64,000 nt of DNA from Arthrobacter sulfonylureivorans (GTDB lineage Bacteria > Actinomycetota > Actinomycetes > Actinomycetales > Micrococcaceae). Every line of letters starts with the position of its first letter. Position 1 is the first letter of the stretch. This document shows positions 59,221 to 64,000 of the stretch, one piece after another. The notes beneath the pieces are model-generated. The model was not told the origin of the DNA. It made no database searches and worked only from the letters and a program-made list of their open reading frames with translations. The stretch lies in NCBI GenBank assembly GCA_004000035.1, contig RJAE01000005.1, positions 186,001 to 250,000 of the forward strand. Direction: 5' to 3'. Made by a program: the position numbers and the translations under genes.

Positions 59221-60804
59221 TCATACCCGGGCGGGCTCCTTGGCCCCGCGCTCATCCAGCCCCATGCCCGGATCCGGAATTCGCTCCAGCGGCATGTGCT
59301 CCGGACCGAGCAGCGGGTTTCCGTCCTGCCCCGCGACCAGCTCACGGGCCTCGGCCTGGGTATCCACCGACGGCATCGAACCCGGCATCGGCCGGCAGGA
59401 GCTTTCCGGCATCCGCCAGATGGCCACCAGGCCCAGCAAGGACATGGCCACCAGGTAGTACGCCGGCATCAGCTTGTTCCCGGTGGCGTCGATCAGCGCC
59501 TGGGTGATCAGCGGGGTGGTGCCGCCGAAGATCGCCACCGCAAAGTTGTAGGCAATGCCCATCGAGCCATAGCGGCTGGCGGTGGGGAACATGGCCGGCA
59601 GCGCCGACGCCAGGATGGAAACGTAGAAGGCGGTGGCGCAGCCCAGGATCGCCAGGCCCAGCAGGGTGGCCCAGATTTCTCCGATGCCAATCAGCATGAA
59701 GGCGGGCACACCGAGCACCAAGGTGATGGCGGAACCGGTCATCAGCACGGGGCGGCGGCCGACCTTGTCCGACAGCTTTCCGGCGAAGGGAATGGCGGCC
59801 GAGAGCAGCACCAGAACCGGGATGGTCAGCAGCGTCCCCTGGAACGCGTCGTAGCCCATGGTGTCCTGCAGGTACGTGGGCATGTACGAGGTCAAGGTAT
59901 AGCCCACCGTGTTGGCGGCGGCCACCACCAGCATGGCCAGCAGGATCGGGCGCCAGGATCCGGTGATGATCTGGCGGTAGCTCTTGGGTCCGTCCCCGAC
60001 GGCTGCCTTGGTCTTGCCTTCCTGCGCGTCCTGGGCAGCCTGGAAAGCCGGCGACTCTTCGATCTTCAGCCGGAAGTACAGACCCACCAGTCCCAGCGGG
60101 CCGGCCAGCAGGAACGGCAGGCGCCAACCCCACTCCAGCATCGCGTCGCTTCCCAGCAGGATCTGCAACCCGGACACCACGGCGGCACCGAGGGCGAAGC
60201 CCAGATAGCTACCCGTATCCAGCAGGCTGGCCAGGAACCCGCGGCGCTTGTCCGGGGCGTATTCGCTCACGAACGTGGTGGCGCCGGCGTACTCGCCGCC
60301 CGTGGAAAAGCCCTGCACCAGGCGGCACAGCACCAGCAGCACGGTGGCCCATCCGCCCACGGCCAAATACGTCGGCAGCAGGCCGATGGCGAAGGTGGAG
60401 GCAGCCATGGCGATCATGGTCAGTGCCAGCGTTTTCTGCCGGCCAATGCGGTCGCCCAGACGACCGAAATACAACCCACCGAGCGGCCGGACTACGAAAC
60501 TGGCAGCAAAGACGGCCAGGCTGCCCAGCAGCCCGTCCCCCTCCTGACCACCGGCGAAGAACAGTTGGCCCATGGTGACGGCCAAGTAGCCATAGATACC
60601 GAAGTCGAACCATTCCATGCCGTTGCCCACCACCGTGCCGCCGACGGCACGGCGCAGCATCGGCCGCTGGACAACGGTGACATCGTCCACGCGAAGTCTC
60701 CGGCGGCGTAGTCGGGGCAGCCGTGGGGAGGATTTGGCAGTGTTTTTTCCGGCAGGGAAATCTGGCGCTTTTTCTCGCGCGGCGGGCGGATTGTCCTTCA
60801 GCAT
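59221..60804 (-). CDS. MFS transporter, metabolite:H+ symporter (MHS/ProP-like)
   Basis: A 527-residue major-facilitator protein of the metabolite:H+ symporter family. Diagnostic features are VGNGMEWFDFGIYGYLAVTMGQLFF in helix 1, RPLGGLYFGRLGDRIGRQKTLALTMIAMA in the 2-3 loop, LVQGFSTGGEYAGATTFVSEYAPDKRRGF (about 145-175) and GKLSDKVGRRPVLMTG in the 8-9 loop. Twelve helices are visible. Related members carry proline/betaine, citrate or shikimate. The ATG at 60804 has GAGAAG upstream; ATGs at 60819 and 60828 are alternatives without a ribosome site. Confidence 0.9.
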   Translation of the reverse strand: MLKDNPPAAREKAPDFPAGKNTAKSSPRLPRLRRRRLRVDDVTVVQRPMLRRAVGGTVVGNGMEWFDFGIYGYLAVTMGQLFFAGGQEGDGLLGSLAVFAASFVVRPLGGLYFGRLGDRIGRQKTLALTMIAMAASTFAIGLLPTYLAVGGWATVLLVLCRLVQGFSTGGEYAGATTFVSEYAPDKRRGFLASLLDTGSYLGFALGAAVVSGLQILLGSDAMLEWGWRLPFLLAGPLGLVGLYFRLKIEESPAFQAAQDAQEGKTKAAVGDGPKSYRQIITGSWRPILLAMLVVAAANTVGYTLTSYMPTYLQDTMGYDAFQGTLLTIPVLVLLSAAIPFAGKLSDKVGRRPVLMTGSAITLVLGVPAFMLIGIGEIWATLLGLAILGCATAFYVSILASALPAMFPTASRYGSMGIAYNFAVAIFGGTTPLITQALIDATGNKLMPAYYLVAMSLLGLVAIWRMPESSCRPMPGSMPSVDTQAEARELVAGQDGNPLLGPEHMPLERIPDPGMGLDERGAKEPARV

Positions 60805-61122
60805 TTGGGCTTCTCTCATAGAGGTCATTTGCTTGTGACGCGTCGTAAGCCCCGCGCCTTCCGGCCGGGGCAGGCCCACGACGTTACCGGCTGCGACGTC
60901 TTCTCTCCCAGCCGGGACCTCGAAAAACGCGCCCCGACGGCAGTCGTTGGGCAGGCTCCGACACCCGCGGCCGGAGCCCGAAATTGCGACACCGGCGATG
61001 CCCGGTTACCCGCAAGATTCCGCGCGAATTACGGGAGCAACGCGGCTGTGTTTCACGCCGCTTGTTGAAGACGGCAGCGCACGAGTTTTGTGAAATGCGC
61101 CACCAGCCGCCCGAAATGGGCC
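60805..61122. other. Gene-free region
   Basis: About 318 bp between the MHS transporter start and the stop of the VIT1-like gene. It would hold the transporter promoter. A TTGACGCGTC-like stretch and short GC-rich repeats are present but nothing that I can assign with confidence. Confidence 0.5.
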
Positions 61123-61872
61123 TTAAACCACCCCGGTGCCGCCCAGCCAGGTGCCGATCAGCAGCGTGGCCACCAGGGCGAGTGCACCGCCGATCACCAC
61201 CCGGCAAGCGGCCCGGAAGACCTTGGCGCCGCCCAGCCAGGCGCCGATCGCTCCGGTGGCGGCGAGCGCCACCAGAACCGCTGCGAAGGTGATCGGGATC
61301 CGCAGCTCGGCGGGCGGCAGCAACATGGCCAGCATGGGCAAGGCGGCACCGAGCAGGAAGGCAATGGCGGAGGCGAAGGCCGCATGCCACGGGCTGACCA
61401 GGTCGTCGTCCTGGATGTTCAGCTCCGCATGCAGGTGCGCTGCCAGCGCATCGTGTGCGGTCAATTCCTTGGCCACCTGCATGGCCGTCCCCGGCGTCAG
61501 CCCGCGTTCCTGGTAGAGCGCGGCCAGTTCGGCAAGCTCTTCTTCCGGCTGTTCCTGCAGTTCCCGCTTTTCCTTGGCGATCAGCGCCTTCTGACTGTCG
61601 CTGGAGCTGGAAACGGAGACATACTCGCCCAAGGCCATGGAGATGGCGCCGCCGATCACCGCTGCCAGGCCCGCCGTCAGCAGCGTCCCGAAGTCGCTGG
61701 TGGCACCCGCGACGCCCACTACCAGCGCGGCAACGGAAACAATCCCGTCGTTCGCGCCGAGAACACCGGCGCGCAGCCAGTTCAGACGGGCGGCGAGACC
61801 GACGACGTCGTGCGGTTCATCGTCATGGAACTCGGGTTGGTTCGCTGGCTGGATCCGGGCATCTGCGTCCAT
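61123..61872 (-). CDS. VIT1/CCC1-family membrane transporter
   Basis: A 249-residue protein of the VIT1/CCC1 (vacuolar iron transporter) family with about five helices. It opens with acidic residues, then RLNWLRAGVLGANDGIVSVAALVVGVAGA (about 33-61), ALGEYVSVSSSSDSQKALIAKEKRELQEQPEEELAEL, the metal-binding charged region, and ELNIQDDDLVSPWHAAFASAIAFLLGAALPML. Bacterial relatives may move Fe2+ or Mn2+. The ATG at 61872 is preferred; a TTG four codons upstream with GGAG three bases before it is the other candidate. Confidence 0.9.
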   Translation of the reverse strand: MDADARIQPANQPEFHDDEPHDVVGLAARLNWLRAGVLGANDGIVSVAALVVGVAGATSDFGTLLTAGLAAVIGGAISMALGEYVSVSSSSDSQKALIAKEKRELQEQPEEELAELAALYQERGLTPGTAMQVAKELTAHDALAAHLHAELNIQDDDLVSPWHAAFASAIAFLLGAALPMLAMLLPPAELRIPITFAAVLVALAATGAIGAWLGGAKVFRAACRVVIGGALALVATLLIGTWLGGTGVV

Positions 61873-61966
61873 GGTCCAAGCCAAGCACTCCGCGCGCCCA
61901 GCTTCCAGACAGGACAGCCAACCCTCAGCAGCCGGCCGGAAAACTTTGTCCGGCCCCGCCCTTTGT

Positions 61967-62740
61967 TCAGGCGGTGGCGTGGAGCCCGGTCAACTGGGGG
62001 TATTTTGGCGTGAGCGAATCACCGGAGGAAGTGCCCCGCAGCCGCCGCCCGATCCAGGGGCCCAGGTACTCGCGCGCCCAGCGGACATTGGCCACCATGG
62101 CAGCGCGGCGGGACAGCACCGCCAGATCCGGCAGTGCCGGCAGATCGATCACGTCCTCCGCCTGCAGCAGTTCCAGCACCTTTTTGGCCATCAAGGTATG
62201 GCCCGCGGTGGACATGTGCAGCCGGTCGGCGTCCCAGTAACGCCAGTCGCGGAACTCGCGCATCCGCCAGTAGTCAACGATTTTCGCTCCGTGCAGGTCG
62301 GCAATCTCCCGCACCCATTCGTTGTAGATGGCGGTGCGGCCCCGGGTCTTGCCGAAGACCGCCGAGGCGACGCTGTCAAAGCCGGTGAACAGCACGACGT
62401 CGGCGCCGGTGGCAGCCAGCCTGGCCACTCCGGCCTCGTAGCCGGCCATCAGGGCGTCGATGTCCACCCGCGGGCGCAGGATGTCATTTCCGCCGGCGTA
62501 GAGGGTGACCATGGTCGGCTTGAGCGCGACGGCGGCGTCAACCTGTTCGTCCAGAACCTGGGTAATCTTCTTGCCTCGGATGGCAAGGTTGGCGTAGCCC
62601 CAGCCGGAATCGGCCAGCATGAGCTGCTCGGCCACCCGGTCCGCCCAGCCGCGCACGCCGTTGGGCAAAGTGGGGTCGTAGTCCCCTACCCCTTCGGTGA
62701 ACGAATCCCCCAGGGCCACAAAACGCTTAGCAAATGTCAC
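61967..62740 (-). CDS. SGNH/GDSL-family hydrolase
   Basis: A 257-residue SGNH hydrolase (esterase/lipase-like). The catalytic blocks are visible: GDSFTEGVGDYD (block I, Ser about residue 12), GGNDIL (block III, near 84), and DADRLHMSTAGHTLMAK (block V with Asp and His, about 180). No signal peptide is seen, so it is probably cytoplasmic. The physiological substrate is unknown. The GTG at 62738-62740 lies six bases after TAATCT, a leaderless promoter. Confidence 0.92.
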   Translation of the reverse strand: MTFAKRFVALGDSFTEGVGDYDPTLPNGVRGWADRVAEQLMLADSGWGYANLAIRGKKITQVLDEQVDAAVALKPTMVTLYAGGNDILRPRVDIDALMAGYEAGVARLAATGADVVLFTGFDSVASAVFGKTRGRTAIYNEWVREIADLHGAKIVDYWRMREFRDWRYWDADRLHMSTAGHTLMAKKVLELLQAEDVIDLPALPDLAVLSRRAAMVANVRWAREYLGPWIGRRLRGTSSGDSLTPKYPQLTGLHATA

Positions 62741-62752
62741 CGGAACAGATTA
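62738..62752 (-). promoter_or_regulatory. Leaderless promoter: -10 TAATCT, 6 nt, GTG
   Basis: On the minus strand TAATCT (62747-62752) is followed by six bases and the GTG of the SGNH hydrolase gene. Confidence 0.5.
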
Positions 62753-62805
62753 ACAAAGAACGGCCGCGGCCCGGTTCACCCAATCTTCCGGCCCGGCTCG
62801 GCCCG

Positions 62806-63144
62806 TCAGCTGCCGCTGCGCGGGGCGTACATGATCACCGCGACGCCGGCGAGTGCGATTCCGGCGCCGATGTAGTCCCAGCGGTCCGGTTGGAAACCGT
62901 CCAGCAGCATGGCCCAGGCCAGCGATCCCGCGATGAACACGCCGCCGTACGCGGCCAGCACCCGGCCGAAGTTGGCATCCGGCTGCTGCGCGGCAATGAA
63001 ACCGTACAGGCCCAGTGCCATCACGCCCAGGCCGGCAAACCACCAGGCCCGGTCCTCGCGCACGGCCTGCCACACCAGCCACGCTCCGCCGATCTCGGCA
63101 ACGGCGGCCAGGACAAACAGGATGGCGGATTTGGCGAATGTCAT
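62806..63144 (-). CDS. YnfA/UPF0060 small membrane protein
   Basis: A 112-residue protein with four transmembrane helices of the YnfA (UPF0060) family: [66 protein letters not shown] and [20 protein letters not shown]. It belongs to the drug/metabolite transporter fold; function is unknown. GACAAT lies six bases before the ATG, a weak leaderless-type promoter. It begins 39 bp after the aminotransferase end. Confidence 0.92.
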   Translation of the reverse strand: MTFAKSAILFVLAAVAEIGGAWLVWQAVREDRAWWFAGLGVMALGLYGFIAAQQPDANFGRVLAAYGGVFIAGSLAWAMLLDGFQPDRWDYIGAGIALAGVAVIMYAPRSGS

Positions 63145-63183
63145 GCAGCCATTGTCCCAAGCCGCCGGCCGTCCGGTGCGGCG

Positions 63184-64000
63184 TCAGTGGTTGGTTAGCG
63201 CCCGGATGGCTTCTTCGAAAATCTCGTGATGCCGTTCGACGTCGGCGCTGGTGGTCTGCGGGCACATCAGGGCCATGTTGTGGAACGGGGTGAGCAGGAT
63301 GCCACGGTTGGCCAGATACAGGTGCAGGAAGTCTTCCAGCGCACCGTCGTGGCTGGCCGCCGATTCGGTGCCGTTGCGGGGCGCCGGGCTGGCAAAGCGG
63401 TATTCGGCACGAGCGCCCAGTTGGGCAACAGACCAGGGCAGTGAATAGGTGTCGATTACTCTCTGCACGCCGGCGGCGAACTCCGTGGCGCGGCCGATCA
63501 TCAATGCGAAGGCCTGGTCCGTCAAGACGTGTTCCAGTGTGGCCCGCATGGCCGCCACGGACAGCGGGTTTCCGGCCAGGGTGCCGCCGACGCCGCCCAT
63601 GTCCACCAGGTCCAAGTCTGTCCGGCCGAGGGCCCGCTCGGCCAGTTCGGCGCTAAGCCCGTAGGCACCGCACGGAATGCCGCCGCCAATCGATTTCCCG
63701 ATCACCACGATGTCCGGCTCAAGCCCCCACGCCGCCGTTGCCCCGCCGGGACCGGCGGAGAAGGTGTGCGTCTCGTCGATGATCAGCAGCGTCCCGTGCC
63801 GGCGGGTCAGCTCCCGCACACCCTGCAGGTAGCCGGGTTCGGGCAGCACGATGCCGATGTTGGTCAGTGCCGGCTCCATCAGCACCGCTGCCACGTCGCC
63901 GTGGGCAAGCTGCCGTTCCAAGGCAGCGAGATCGTTGAACTCCGCCACCCTGCTGGTCTCCGTGACGTCCACGGGCGCCCCGACATTGCCCGGGCGGCTC
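63184..64000 (-). CDS. Class III aminotransferase, C-terminal part (start outside window)
   Basis: The C-terminal ~270 residues of a fold-type I PLP enzyme of class III, most like glutamate-1-semialdehyde 2,1-aminomutase and related transaminases. Visible are VAAVLMEPALTNIGIVLPEPGYLQGVRELTRRHGTLLIIDETHTF (with the PLP-ring aspartate in IDETH) and EPDIVVIGKSIGGGIPCGAYG, with the Schiff-base lysine, then GVGGTLAGNPLSVAAMRATLE. The frame continues to the window edge, so the N-terminal third is missing. Without it the exact reaction cannot be chosen. A heme-synthesis role is possible only if neighbours support it; none are seen here. Confidence 0.88.
   Translation of the reverse strand, partial: SRPGNVGAPVDVTETSRVAEFNDLAALERQLAHGDVAAVLMEPALTNIGIVLPEPGYLQGVRELTRRHGTLLIIDETHTFSAGPGGATAAWGLEPDIVVIGKSIGGGIPCGAYGLSAELAERALGRTDLDLVDMGGVGGTLAGNPLSVAAMRATLEHVLTDQAFALMIGRATEFAAGVQRVIDTYSLPWSVAQLGARAEYRFASPAPRNGTESAASHDGALEDFLHLYLANRGILLTPFHNMALMCPQTTSADVERHHEIFEEAIRALTNH

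Overview
The window is high-GC chromosomal DNA from an actinobacterium, most likely Arthrobacter sensu lato (Micrococcaceae). The evidence is a dnaK-grpE-dnaJ-hspR operon with HAIR operators, a RskA-like anti-sigma factor, a fused MrpA/B antiporter, a CopD/CtaG fusion, an LpqY-SugABC-like sugar importer and many leaderless promoters. Species is not determinable from what is visible. There is no phage, IS element, plasmid or CRISPR array; it reads as core and near-core chromosome.

Layout. 1-7.3 kb: 5' part of clpB under a HAIR operator, then small enzymes (GNAT, HutD, YceI, PPOX, YccF) and a DEAD-box RNA helicase with a long basic tail. 7.5-10.5 kb: trmB, then an ECF sigma/anti-sigma pair divergent from a lipoprotein gene, with matching ECF-type promoter motifs facing both ways. 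10.7-15.3 kb: a RadC-like fragment running into the 3' end of hspR, then the heat-shock operon. 15.4-26.4 kb: MMPL exporter with divergent MarR regulator, a methyltransferase/FAD-oxidoreductase pair, LysE exporter, LMW protein tyrosine phosphatase, a P-loop kinase-PabB fusion, cardiolipin synthase and PabC. 26.4-29.5 kb: a YkoEDC-type thiamine-precursor ECF transporter behind a TPP riboswitch. 30.0-36.5 kb: a six-gene Mrp Na+/H+ antiporter operon. 36.7-41.3 kb: UMF1-type MFS protein, dcd, tryptophan 2,3-dioxygenase, a DinB/mycothiol-type protein and a DUF1684 protein. 41.5-46.2 kb: sugar ABC importer, then tRNA-Gly(CCC) with a textbook terminator. 46.2-51.1 kb: membrane protein, panD, a deaminase, a HerA/DUF853 ATPase and an anchored secreted protein. 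51.1-56.7 kb: a four-gene copper/cytochrome-oxidase assembly operon. 56.8-58.2 kb: an HU gene and a cysteine-poor rpmB-rpmG-rpsN cluster (rpmG is only 55 codons). 58.6-64 kb: MarR regulator, MHS-family MFS transporter, VIT1-like protein, SGNH hydrolase, YnfA, and a class III aminotransferase running off the end.

Functional links. ClpB and DnaK/GrpE/DnaJ form one disaggregation system, and HspR, encoded at the operon end, can bind all three HAIR sites. PabB and PabC give 4-aminobenzoate for folate. The riboswitch couples thiamine status to precursor uptake. The copper operon joins periplasmic copper binding, membrane copper transport, CtaG-type oxidase assembly and a thioredoxin-fold protein. 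The most interesting signals are regulatory: the paired ECF promoters, eleven TANNNT-N6/7-start leaderless promoters, the riboswitch with a Shine-Dalgarno-sequestering hairpin, and an intercistronic hairpin in the heat-shock operon. The most unusual protein is the kinase-PabB fusion. I saw no clearly undescribed multi-gene system.
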